DNA of 19,608 nucleotides from an uncultured Clostridia bacterium. GTDB taxonomy: Bacteria; Bacillota; Clostridia; TANB77; CAG-508. Position 1 is the first letter of the stretch, and every line of letters begins with the position of its first letter. Location: assembly GCA_934180065.1 (NCBI GenBank), contig CAKPRA010000033.1:1-19608 (forward strand), written 5' to 3'. This document shows, piece after piece, positions 1 through 6,419 of the stretch. The notes under the pieces are model-generated. The model was not told the DNA's origin, did no database searches, and worked only from the letters and a program-made list of their open reading frames with translations. The translations under genes were made by a program, and so were the position numbers.

Positions 1-132
1 TTATATATTATTCAAAAAAGCGCTTTTTTAGGGTTTTTATTTTTCATGCGAATTTATCTTTATTATTTTTCAACCTTTTTCCTCCATAACTGATTATACT
101 TCTATTTAAAATTATTCACAAGATCTAAAATT
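1..132. other. Gene-free left edge
   Basis: No coding sequence is supported here. The only structure is a short palindrome at about 14-29 (A-run, GCGC, T-run), which could belong to a terminator. It has no proper loop, so I do not call it one. The stretch is downstream of the first minus-strand gene. Confidence 0.4.
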
Positions 133-954
133 TTATCTTTCATTTTCTTCTTTTTTTATAAATTGATTTTCTTTACTTTTTACTCTTTCTATTTTAAATC
201 TTGGAAGAATTGGTGTTAACTCTACATATGATAACTTATCTGAAGAAATTGATTTTTTACAACAATAGTTCTTTCCATAATCAACTTTTCCTAAAATAAT
301 ATCTTCAAATAACAAATTCATTCCTTCATCACTTAAATATTGTTCTATTCTAATATACTCATTTATCCCAACTTCACTTACTGGAATTAACATTAAACAT
401 GGAACGGTATCTTTATACTTATTCCAACATTTGTTGAAAAAATTAACCATACTTTTTGCATCTTCCTTTGTCATTTTTTTATTTATAACCAACCATAAAA
501 CTACTTCTAAAGCTGTTTCATAATCCCTATTAGCATATCCATTTCTTTTTTCTTCTGGAATATCATCAAAATATATATAACTTTTACCACATAAATATCC
601 AAACCATTGAGGTGAATTTGCATATCCCATAGAGTGAATTGGAAATCCGTCAAAAAACCAGCCAGTTTTATCTTCCAAAATATCTGTTGCGCCATGTCCT
701 AATGGGCTATATAAACCATTTGGATCATATTTTCTATATAACGATTCTATATATAATAATTCTTTCTTTTCTTCATTACTTGCAATATTATCTTTTAATC
801 CATTAATCATTTTTGATTTAACCGATTCACTATTTGCAGCATGAAATACATACCCATTTTTCTTAAAATTTTCATATGCAAATTTTATAATTTCATCTCT
901 TCTTTGTTCAATTGTTTCCTCTGAAATCCCTAATTCTTTAGCGATTTTCTTCAT
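133..954 (-). CDS. Uncharacterised 273-residue protein
   Basis: I do not recognise this protein. The reading frame stays open back to a TTG at 1032, but that start has no ribosome site. The ATG at 954 gives a natural N-terminus (MKKIAKELGISEE), though without a clear SD, so translation may be coupled to the small ORF that overlaps it by 17 bases. The product is soluble-looking, with no membrane segment or signal peptide. Near the N-terminus is a stretch YVFHAANSESVKSKMINGL, roughly residues 35-53. It loosely recalls the H-x-x-x-S...I...GL pattern at the start of some ADP-ribosyltransferase-fold proteins; this is a guess, not a family call. An aromatic and glycine-rich middle (GWFFDGFPIHSMGY) and a Cys pair (YCCKK) stand out. 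It lies in an accessory block beside an APH-type kinase and a relaxase remnant. Confidence 0.6.
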   Translation of the reverse strand: MKKIAKELGISEETIEQRRDEIIKFAYENFKKNGYVFHAANSESVKSKMINGLKDNIASNEEKKELLYIESLYRKYDPNGLYSPLGHGATDILEDKTGWFFDGFPIHSMGYANSPQWFGYLCGKSYIYFDDIPEEKRNGYANRDYETALEVVLWLVINKKMTKEDAKSMVNFFNKCWNKYKDTVPCLMLIPVSEVGINEYIRIEQYLSDEGMNLLFEDIILGKVDYGKNYCCKKSISSDKLSYVELTPILPRFKIERVKSKENQFIKKEENER

Positions 955-1180
955 TTCTATTATGTAATAACATATACTTGTCAATATCATTTGTGTTTCT
1001 GAATAAAATACAAAATCCAATAAATTTACCAAACTCTATTCTTGTATTTCTGACCTCTTCCTTACTTTTATCCTTCCCCTCTGTACAAAAAAATCTTACA
1101 ACTGGATTTTTTAAACCTTCACATATAATTTTCCCAATATCTTTTTCTTTAGTTATGTTATTTTCATAATAAAATACCAT
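938..1180 (-). CDS. Small uncharacterised ORF (80 aa)
   Basis: The frame is open from a TTG at 1237, but that start lies inside a terminator hairpin. The ATG at 1180 is preceded by GAGGTAAAT, a good SD at normal spacing, so I choose it; the product starts MVFYYENN. The 80-residue product is charged with a hydrophobic middle (FGKFIGFCILF) and matches no family I know. Its 3' end overlaps the next gene's ATG by 17 bases in another frame. Either the two are translationally coupled, or they are halves of one gene split by a frameshift. The sequence alone does not decide between these. Confidence 0.5.
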   Translation of the reverse strand: MVFYYENNITKEKDIGKIICEGLKNPVVRFFCTEGKDKSKEEVRNTRIEFGKFIGFCILFRNTNDIDKYMLLHNRNEENR

Positions 1181-1228
1181 ATTTACCTCATTTATATTTT
1201 TTAATACTTTCCAAAATTTATTTTTTAC

Positions 1229-1259
1229 AAAAGGCAATGAAATTTTTTCATTGCCTTTT
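1229..1259 (-). terminator. Hairpin just downstream of the APH-type kinase gene
   Basis: A perfect 14-bp stem (AAAAGGCAATGAAA and its complement) with a 3-nt loop begins five bases past the kinase stop codon. It ends in TTTT on either strand and has no long U-tract on the minus strand. It separates the kinase gene from the small ORF starting at 1180. Confidence 0.7.
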
Positions 1260-1263
1260 CTTT

Positions 1264-2160
1264 TTAATGTAAATTATCCAAATATCTTTCTAACCAATTA
1301 GACATTGTAAGAGTTCGTGGATTCTTTCTTTGAGCACTCAAATCTGCATTCATAATATATGTATCATCAGAATTTCTAAAAGTGTTATCATTTATTGCCC
1401 TCCGAACACTTCTCAAAGAGTAATACACATCGTAAAAATTCCACATATCAACAATTTTTGTTGGAAGAACTCTAACACTTGAATAACCATCTAAAAATGC
1501 AGATACATCTTCAAAATTATAAGCACTAATAGATTTTAAAACACTTAACATCTTATACACATCCAAAAATGAATCGCCTACCATGAAATTTTCAAAATCA
1601 ACCAAATAATATTTTTCTTTCAATTCGTTAAAAATAATATTTGCTGGTCTAAAATCTCCATGTACATATGTAAAATGCAAATCTTTAAATATACTTTTAC
1701 AATCTTTTTCTACAAATGTAATACTATCAATAAAATCTTCTTCGTATGGTGCAAGCTTTTGTCTAATTTCCAATATATCTGATAATATTGTAATTAACCA
1801 TGAATTTTCATTATTAGTGCTACTAACATTAACTTTATGAAAATCACCCATTAACTTTCCTATATCATACAATTGTTTCTTTGATAGATGCATAGTATAC
1901 TCATTTAATGTAATTCCCACAATATAGTTTTGGACCATTATGTTTTTTTCAGGGCATACAAATTTTATAGTTGGTACATTTATTAATGTATTACTCATAA
2001 TTTGTAATCCTACCATGCATCTTTCTAACCGTTGGCTACTATTAAAAGACTTTATGATATGATTTTTGAATAATCGTACATCATTGCTATAAGAATTGAA
2101 ACATATCAAATCATTCTTATCTTTGAAGTAGTCATTAATTAAGTCTAAATAATTCTCCAT
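1264..2160 (-). CDS. Aminoglycoside-phosphotransferase-fold (APH/choline-kinase family) protein
   Basis: This is a 298-residue soluble kinase-like protein. It carries the APH-family catalytic (Brenner) motif HGDFRPAN at residues 167-174, with the presumed catalytic Asp169 and Asn174. The metal-binding DFE follows at 188-190 (VDFENFMVGDSFLDVYKML). The N-terminal half would be the small lobe, but a clear ATP-gripping glycine loop is hard to see, as in many divergent members. The family phosphorylates small hydroxyl compounds such as aminoglycosides, macrolides, choline, homoserine or sugars; the substrate here cannot be told from sequence. The start is firm: AAGGAGGAATTTAC precedes the ATG, and a TTGACA-17-TATGAT promoter lies just upstream. 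A hairpin follows the stop, so the gene is probably transcribed alone. It could be a resistance determinant but has no close resemblance to a named enzyme that I can see. Confidence 0.8.
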   Translation of the reverse strand: MENYLDLINDYFKDKNDLICFNSYSNDVRLFKNHIIKSFNSSQRLERCMVGLQIMSNTLINVPTIKFVCPEKNIMVQNYIVGITLNEYTMHLSKKQLYDIGKLMGDFHKVNVSSTNNENSWLITILSDILEIRQKLAPYEEDFIDSITFVEKDCKSIFKDLHFTYVHGDFRPANIIFNELKEKYYLVDFENFMVGDSFLDVYKMLSVLKSISAYNFEDVSAFLDGYSSVRVLPTKIVDMWNFYDVYYSLRSVRRAINDNTFRNSDDTYIMNADLSAQRKNPRTLTMSNWLERYLDNLH

Positions 2161-2199
2161 GTAAATTCCTCCTTAATAGTGTAAAAAAATTATACGAAC

Positions 2200-2228
2200 A
2201 TCATACCTTTTTATGTAAACTTTGTCAA
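2200..2228 (-). promoter_or_regulatory. Promoter of the APH-type kinase gene
   Basis: On the minus strand, -35 TTGACA (2228-2223), a 17-nt spacer and -10 TATGAT (2205-2200) form a near-consensus sigma-A promoter. It lies about 40 bases before the start codon, leaving a short leader with the SD. Confidence 0.75.
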
Positions 2229-2487
2229 ATTTTACCTGTACCAAGATGTAAAAAAGATTTTTTATATATTAATTTATTTTAAAACTTTAGAACAACTTGT
2301 CTTAATATTTCCATTAATCATTGTTTCATGACTTATAAAAATAAACCACTAATCATATTATTTATTTTATGACTAATGGTTTATATTTAATACTTTTAAT
2401 TGTCGAACTTAGAACATACATTCTATTACATTATTACTATTTTCACTAATAATTTTACAATAACATCATAATAAAAGTCAACCTTCG
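2229..2487. other. Intergenic stretch between kinase promoter and relaxase remnant
   Basis: No coding sequence is supported in this AT-rich gap. Its one clear structure is the hairpin at 2341-2384, listed separately. Confidence 0.5.
2341..2384 (-). terminator. Terminator-like hairpin after the relaxase remnant
   Basis: This is a 17-bp stem with a 10-nt loop. On the plus strand two positions mispair (C-A and A-C). On the minus strand the same positions become G-U and U-G wobbles, so the hairpin is fully paired only as minus-strand RNA. It is followed there by TTTTAT. That strand preference fits termination of the 2488-3248 fragment. Confidence 0.6.
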
Positions 2488-3248
2488 CTAAATCTCTAGG
2501 TACCAATCATCATATTCTTGTTCGTAATTAATTTGGTTTATTTCTTTAGAGTAATCACTTTCTTCAATGTAGAGCTTATCATTTTTACCTTTTACTATAT
2601 CAATCTTATTTTTATCTTCAATATCAAGTAAATCTTGTATGTTGACAAGTTTCTTAAGTCTTATAAAAATATTTGTCATCTTATCTTTTAAAAAATCAAT
2701 GAGATGAAACTTATTATCTATATCATTGATTTTAGACTCAGTTTTATATTCTTCAACTATTTCTTCTTGAGGTTTTCTAAAAACAGAACTAGTTGATGGA
2801 ACTTTAAGTAATTCAACGTCATCAACAATTCTATTATGTGCTTTTACTTCGCTTTCTACTTCATCACGATAGATATGTTTCATTTCGTCTTGAAATTGAA
2901 AAACTTTGTTTATATTATCTTCATAAGTAGGTGCTGAAAAATTATCTATTCCATATTGCTTTTTAAAATCTTCTAATGTAGTTCCTTCCTCTTTATTCAT
3001 TATTATATCTCCAGCCATACAAATATTCTTTGCATATCTTTTCAAAGCGTTGTTTTGTTTTATATAATCTGCTTTCCTACATTTTGCACCTTTCTCATCA
3101 TAGTAATATGTTCTTCTAGATTTTTTTCTTCTGTAATTTGAGGTGCAGCTAATCTTTTTCTTTCACTAAAGATTAAATGACAATGTTTGTTTATTACACT
3201 ATTCTTATTATTTTGATGAATTGCACAAGAACACTCAACATATCTGGC
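2488..3248 (-). pseudogene. Broken MobA/MobL-type mobilisation relaxase
   Basis: Two reading frames together resemble part of a plasmid or ICE mobilisation relaxase. Upstream, from about 3248, one frame reads INKHCHLIFSERKRL. It contains the H-x-H (HCH, 3185-3177) that coordinates metal in MobA/MobL relaxases. It then leaves frame at a run of seven A residues (3127-3121) and continues in the second frame as SRRTYYYDEKGAKCRKADYI and on to the stop at 2488. Adding one A to the run would rejoin the frames. The catalytic-Tyr N-terminal part is missing: an in-frame TAA at 3251-3249 marks the break, and repeat-like sequence begins there. The intact downstream frame from a TTG at 3045 (185 aa) has no SD. 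The C-terminal part (a helical, charged segment) is not recognisable by itself. A sequencing error in the A-run is possible, but the missing N-terminus is not explained by one. Confidence 0.65.
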
Positions 3249-3300
3249 TTAACACCGTAGTTTTATATGTTAAAAAGTACACGCATCTTGGAAACTTTTA
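3238..3300. repeat. Degenerate remnant of the 4601-5103 repeat
   Basis: This stretch matches the junction between two units of the array further along. ACATATCTGGCTTA corresponds to ACATATCCGGCTTA, ATGTTAAAAAGTAC to ATGTAAAAAAAGTAC, and CGCATCTTGGAAACTTTTA to TGCAGCTTGGGAGCTTTTA. It lies exactly where the relaxase fragment loses its N-terminus and just past the mreB/mbl stop codon. Confidence 0.65.
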
Positions 3301-4305
3301 TCTTCTACGATTTTTAATATCTAAAGAATCTAAGGTATCTAGTGCTTTTCCTGTTCCTAAGGCAACACAAGAAATTGCATCTTGAGCAATCATTACATTA
3401 ATTCCGGTTTTCTCTTGCAATAATTTATCAAGACCATCTACTAAACATCCTCCACCAGTCATATAAATTCCCTTATCACTTATATCAGCAGCTAACTCAG
3501 GTGGCGTTCTTTCTAATACAGAATGAACTGCATCTACAATCATAAGAGCCGGCTCAATTAATGCTTCAAGCATTTCACTTGAATAAACTGTTACAGTTTT
3601 TGGCAATCCATCTATTAAATCTCTACCTCTAATATCCATTTCTGTATCTTGCATTTTTGGATATACACATCCGATATTTATTTTTAAATCTTCGGCTGTT
3701 CTCTCTCCAATCATAATATTATGTTTCTTTTTAATATATTTTACAATATATTCATCAAATTTATCACCTGCAATTTTTAGAGATGTGCTTACAACAGATC
3801 CACCTAAGGAAATTACTGCTATATCTGTTGTTCCACCGCCAATATCAACGACCATATTTCCGCAAGGTTTTGAAATATCAATTCCTGCTCCAATTGCTGC
3901 AGCAATTGGCTCTTCTATTAAATATACTTTTCTTGCACCAGCTTGTGTTGCAGCATCTATAACTGCTTTTTTTTCAACTTCTGTCACTTGAGATGGAATA
4001 CATATCATAATTCTTGGAGAAAATACAAATCTTCCACATACACGATTAATAAAGTATTTTAGCATTTTTTCTGTTACTGTATAGTTAGATATTACACCTT
4101 CTCTTAAAGGTCTTGTAGCCACTATATTTCCTGGTGTTCTTCCTAACATTCTTCTTGCTTCTCTACCTACTGCCAAAACATCATTTGTATTGCTATCTAC
4201 AGCAACAACAGAAGGCTCTCTCAACACAATTCCTTTTCCTTTTACATAAGCAATTACTGTTGCTGTTCCTAAATCTATTCCTATATCTTGACCCCAATTG
4301 AACAT
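3298..4305 (-). CDS. mreB: MreB/Mbl-type rod-shape actin homologue
   Basis: A bacterial actin of 335 residues, the normal length. It forms ATP-dependent filaments under the membrane that guide cell-wall synthesis along the side wall. The phosphate-1 loop is seen in DIGIDLGTATV (residues 7-17), and phosphate-2 in VVDIGGGTTDIAVISLGG. Further family blocks are GDKFDEYIVKYIKKKHNIMIGERTAEDLK and the late TGGGCLVDGLDKLL. It resembles Bacillus Mbl as much as MreB. The gene stands alone rather than with mreC and mreD, which favours the Mbl-like solo type; I use the family symbol. GAAAGGA lies 11-12 bases before the ATG, and a TTGCTA-17-TATAAT promoter lies upstream, so it has its own transcript. Decayed repeat sequence follows the stop. 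Confidence 0.93.
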   Translation of the reverse strand: MFNWGQDIGIDLGTATVIAYVKGKGIVLREPSVVAVDSNTNDVLAVGREARRMLGRTPGNIVATRPLREGVISNYTVTEKMLKYFINRVCGRFVFSPRIMICIPSQVTEVEKKAVIDAATQAGARKVYLIEEPIAAAIGAGIDISKPCGNMVVDIGGGTTDIAVISLGGSVVSTSLKIAGDKFDEYIVKYIKKKHNIMIGERTAEDLKINIGCVYPKMQDTEMDIRGRDLIDGLPKTVTVYSSEMLEALIEPALMIVDAVHSVLERTPPELAADISDKGIYMTGGGCLVDGLDKLLQEKTGINVMIAQDAISCVALGTGKALDTLDSLDIKNRRR

Positions 4306-4359
4306 CTTACATCTTTCCTTTCAGGTATAATATTACACATTTGTTGCATTTTTGTTACG

Positions 4360-4388
4360 ATTATATTACATATTAAATAAAATAGCAA
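4360..4388 (-). promoter_or_regulatory. Promoter of mreB/mbl
   Basis: On the minus strand, -35 TTGCTA (4388-4383), a 17-nt spacer and a perfect -10 TATAAT (4365-4360). The implied start of transcription leaves a leader of about 45-50 bases. The repeat array therefore lies outside the main mreB/mbl transcript. Confidence 0.75.
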
Positions 4389-4600
4389 CAGATTTTAATA
4401 TTTATTTTTATATAATAGAAAAGTTCAATATATGAATATAATTTTACTTATGAGTAATATAAAAAACAATATAATATATTAAAATCAGATACAAGAACAG
4501 TACAATTCATAATCTCACATTTTAGATACAGTATATGTATGATATTAAAGAAAATAAAGTAATATCATCAAATTAATAACCAATTAAAATTAGTAGAGTA
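4389..4600. other. AT-rich gap between mreB/mbl promoter and repeat array
   Basis: I see no gene here. A 9-bp hairpin (4539-4547 with 4560-4568, 12-nt loop) lies on the downstream side of the array on the minus strand. It has no U-tract. Confidence 0.4.
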
Positions 4601-4625
4601 GGATAAGTGGATATATATATTAAAA
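4601..4625. repeat. Left arm of a perfect 25-bp inverted repeat around unit 1
   Basis: The arm starts GGATAAGTGG and continues into an AT run and TAAAA. It is the exact reverse complement of 4739-4763 (25 of 25). Only the outer left side of the array has this inverted arm; units 2 and 3 have only the right-hand version. GTGAC/GTCAC continues the pairing inwards after a one-base offset. Confidence 0.9.
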
Positions 4626-4628
4626 GAA

Positions 4629-4768
4629 GTGACGCGCAGCTTGGGAGCTTTTAGAATACATCTTAATACCACCCAAACTCAAACGAGGGCTCTACCTCCC
4701 TCACACCACTTTGTATGGGCGACCAGCAAGTCACGCATTTTTAATATATATATCCACTTATCCGGCTT
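4629..4768 (-). ncRNA. Repeat unit 1, candidate structured RNA
   Basis: On the minus strand a closing helix (CGTG with CGCG, containing a U-G wobble, then CTTG-type pairs), a GAGGG/CCCTC hairpin and a CGCCCA/TGGGTG helix can be drawn. The AGCT-CCCA-AGCT stem-loop lies near the 3' end. No family is assigned. TATAAT occurs just before the unit on the minus strand (4774-4769), but no -35 matches it. Confidence 0.4.
4739..4763. repeat. Right arm of the 25-bp inverted repeat around unit 1
   Basis: This is the exact reverse complement of 4601-4625. The same tail recurs at the ends of units 2 and 3 with one change (CCACTTATCC to CCACATATCC). Together the arms make a self-complementary element of about 163 bases. 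Confidence 0.9.
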
Positions 4769-4796
4769 ATTATAGTAAATTCACATGTAAAAAAAG

Positions 4797-4933
4797 TACG
4801 TGCAGCTTGGGAGCTTTTAGAATACACTTAATACCACCCAAACTCAAACGAGGGCTCTACCTCCCTCACACCACTTTGTATGGGCGACCAGCAAGTCACG
4901 CATTTTTAATATATATATCCACATATCCGGCTT
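4797..4933 (-). ncRNA. Repeat unit 2, candidate structured RNA
   Basis: Nearly identical to unit 1: a one-base difference in ATACATCTT versus ATACACTT, and CACATATCC instead of CACTTATCC. The closing helix is fully Watson-Crick (CGTG/CACG). It lacks the left inverted arm and the upstream TATAAT seen at the other two units. Confidence 0.4.
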
Positions 4934-4960
4934 CCCAAAAACATTACATTCAAATAACTT

Positions 4961-5096
4961 ACGTGTAGCTTGGGAGCATTTAGATAACAGCCTAATTCCA
5001 CAAAACTAAAATAAGGACTCTACCATCCTCACACTACTTTGTATTGGCGACCAGCAAGTCACGCATTTTTAATATATATATCCACATATCCGGCTT
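4961..5096 (-). ncRNA. Repeat unit 3, diverged candidate structured RNA
   Basis: The most diverged copy. The GAGGG/CCCTC hairpin has become AAGGA/TCCTC in plus-strand notation. One pair has changed completely (G-C to A-T). Another becomes A-C on the plus strand but U-G on the minus strand. The CGCCCA/TGGGTG helix is not well kept. A TATAAT (5102-5097) precedes it on the minus strand, directly after the terminator of the gene upstream. Confidence 0.4.
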
Positions 5097-5105
5097 ATTA
5101 TAAAT

Positions 5106-5136
5106 AAAAAAACATACACACTTTAAAGTATGTATG
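5106..5136 (-). terminator. Rho-independent terminator after the lexA operon
   Basis: On the minus strand CATACATACT, a TTAA loop and AGTGTGTATG form a 10-bp stem with one U-G wobble, followed by seven T residues. It ends the transcript of lexA and the membrane protein. Confidence 0.85.
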
Positions 5137-5161
5137 CCTTTATATAATAAGTAATTATGTA

Positions 5162-5650
5162 TTATTTCGAAGATACAGCATTTATAACATTTGCTACATT
5201 TTCATTTGGAATAATTTTTGGTAATATTGTTTTATCTTTTTTAGCATCTTCAGCCTCTTTTTCTTCTTGTGTTAAAAACGAAATAACAAAGTGTTTTACA
5301 TTATCACAAGAAAAGCTTATTTTAAAATTTTTCAATTCTCCAGGATTTACCTCATCAATTTTTACATATTCTTCTCCTAGATTTACATTTTTCTCTGAAT
5401 ATAGTTCCACTTTCATATATTTATTTGTAACTTTTTCATCTGTTCCATTTGATATTTTTCCTTCTATATATCCGCCATCTTTTGATGATTTTGCTGAAAT
5501 AATTGTTACTGTTAACTGGCTTTCTTTTATTTCATAGGATTCTATCTTATGATATGAAGTTTTTATATATGCTGAAATTAATATATTGCTAACAACATAT
5601 AACCCTATGAATAATAGTAAATATATAGCGAATGTTTTCATTCTTTTCAT
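5162..5650 (-). CDS. Membrane-anchored protein with FxLYD-like extracellular domain
   Basis: A 162-residue protein with one N-terminal membrane segment (FAIYLLLFIGLYVVSNILI, about residues 7-25). A beta-rich domain of about 100 residues on the outer side follows. The pattern GYIEGKISNGTDEKVTNKYMKVELYSEKNVNLGE resembles the FxLYD family, which sits on Gram-positive surfaces with no enzymatic motif; this is a weak structural match, and the function is unknown. GAGGAGAATATAT before the first ATG decides the start over Met4. It begins 17 bases after the lexA stop codon and shares lexA's transcript, ending at a strong terminator, so it may be induced with the SOS response. I know of no established SOS link. 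Confidence 0.75.
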   Translation of the reverse strand: MKRMKTFAIYLLLFIGLYVVSNILISAYIKTSYHKIESYEIKESQLTVTIISAKSSKDGGYIEGKISNGTDEKVTNKYMKVELYSEKNVNLGEEYVKIDEVNPGELKNFKISFSCDNVKHFVISFLTQEEKEAEDAKKDKTILPKIIPNENVANVINAVSSK

Positions 5651-5667
5651 ATATATTCTCCTCTTAT

Positions 5668-6333
5668 TTATAATTTTCTAAATACTCCTGAAACTTTTCC
5701 TAAAATTTTACAATCTTTTACTATTATTGGATCCATAGTGCTATTTTCTGGTTGTAATCTTATATAATCTTTTTCTTTGTAAAAAGTTTTTACAGTTGCT
5801 TCATCTTCAATTAAAGCTACAACAATTTCTCCATTTCTAGCCACATTTTGTTTTCTAACCAAAATATAATCCCCATCCAAAATTCCTGCTTCTATCATGC
5901 TTTCTCCGCTTACAGTTAGCATGAAACTTTCTGCATTTCCAACAAATTCTAATGGTATAGGAAATGTATCTGTTATATTTTCTACAGCTAATATTGGAGC
6001 TCCTGCTGTTATTTTTCCAACAACTGGAACATCAACCATTTCTTTATTTGAATAGAAATTTTTTGATTCCTCAGTTTTAGATTGCTTCTTATCTTCATTT
6101 TTATTGCCTTTTACTAATTTTAAGGCTCTTCCTTTTTGATTTTCTTTTCTAATATAGCCTTTTTCTTCTAATTTTGTTAAATATCCATGAACAGTTGCAG
6201 TAGAGCTTAATCCAACAGATTTTCCAATTTCTCTAACTGATGGTGGATATCCATTCTCTTTTATTTGCTTTTCTATAAAACTTAATATATCTTTTTCTCT
6301 TTTTCCCAATTCCAAACTTTTCTTCCTTGGCAT
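5668..6333 (-). CDS. lexA: LexA SOS repressor
   Basis: A 221-residue LexA. The N-terminal winged helix (residues 1-72) has the recognition helix SVREIGKSVGLSSTATVHGYL, here in two parts around 32-52. The C-terminal S24 peptidase domain has the self-cleavage bond Ala110-Gly111 (ITAGAP), nucleophile Ser145 (SGESM) and general base Lys182 (TVKTF). RecA filaments on single-stranded DNA trigger its cleavage and release the SOS genes. The linker (73-100) is long and charged. AAGGGGTG provides the ribosome site. A promoter with an operator-like palindrome over the -35 lies directly upstream, so autoregulation is expected. It is followed by the FxLYD-like gene in the same transcript, and it lies downstream of obg with its own promoter. 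Confidence 0.97.
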   Translation of the reverse strand: MPRKKSLELGKREKDILSFIEKQIKENGYPPSVREIGKSVGLSSTATVHGYLTKLEEKGYIRKENQKGRALKLVKGNKNEDKKQSKTEESKNFYSNKEMVDVPVVGKITAGAPILAVENITDTFPIPLEFVGNAESFMLTVSGESMIEAGILDGDYILVRKQNVARNGEIVVALIEDEATVKTFYKEKDYIRLQPENSTMDPIIVKDCKILGKVSGVFRKL

Positions 6334-6362
6334 ATAATCACCCCTTAAAAATAACTAAAAAA

Positions 6363-6391
6363 ATGATAACATATATCTTTACAAAAGTCAA
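6363..6391 (-). promoter_or_regulatory. lexA promoter
   Basis: -35 TTGACT (6391-6386), 17-nt spacer and -10 TATCAT (6368-6363) on the minus strand. Transcription would begin about 20-25 bases before the SD. Confidence 0.75.
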
Positions 6392-6406
6392 ACAAAAGTT
6401 TTGTTT
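6390..6406. promoter_or_regulatory. Candidate LexA operator over the lexA -35
   Basis: AAACAAAAGTTTTGTTT is a palindrome with one central unpaired base. Within it, AAAC-N4-GTTT matches the spacing of the Gram-positive SOS box (GAAC-N4-GTTC), with the outermost bases changed. It touches the -35 hexamer, as expected for an autoregulated lexA. Confidence 0.55.
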
Positions 6407-6419
6407 ATTTTTAAAAATT

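Larger units (their letters stand above)
4601..5103. repeat. Tandem array of three about 165-bp structured repeat units
   Basis: Three copies of a unit begin at GCAGCTTGGG (4636), the same at 4802, and GTAGCTTGGG (4965), with periods of 166 and 163 bases. Units 1 and 2 are almost identical. Unit 3 differs in its middle but keeps both ends; the block GCGACCAGCAAGTCACGC and the AT-rich tail up to CCGGCTT are unchanged. The units are clearly richer in G+C than the surrounding AT-rich spacer, as structured RNAs are in such genomes. The array lies between a terminator (5106-5136) and the mreB/mbl promoter. Substitutions between copies keep helices paired on the minus strand (see findings). The plus-strand reading frame across it is an accident of repetition. 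Confidence 0.95.

Noticed and set aside
1181..1237. Longer N-terminus of the small ORF from a TTG at 1237
   Set aside because: That start is inside the terminator stem at 1229-1259; the ATG at 1180 has a proper SD.
3121..3127. Programmed frameshift at the seven-A run of the relaxase
   Set aside because: The gene also lacks its N-terminus and start codon, so decay or sequencing error is simpler than recoding.
4711..4968. Plus-strand 85-codon ORF with a repeated YGRPASHAFLIYISTYPA segment
   Set aside because: It is the tandem repeat read in one frame. It has no SD, ends in non-repeat sequence, and the DNA differences between copies fit RNA pairing rather than codon constraint.
4601..5103. CRISPR array or integron attC cassettes
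   Set aside because: Units are about 165 bp with diverged middles and conserved ends. There are no short direct repeats with unique spacers and no cas or integrase gene nearby.
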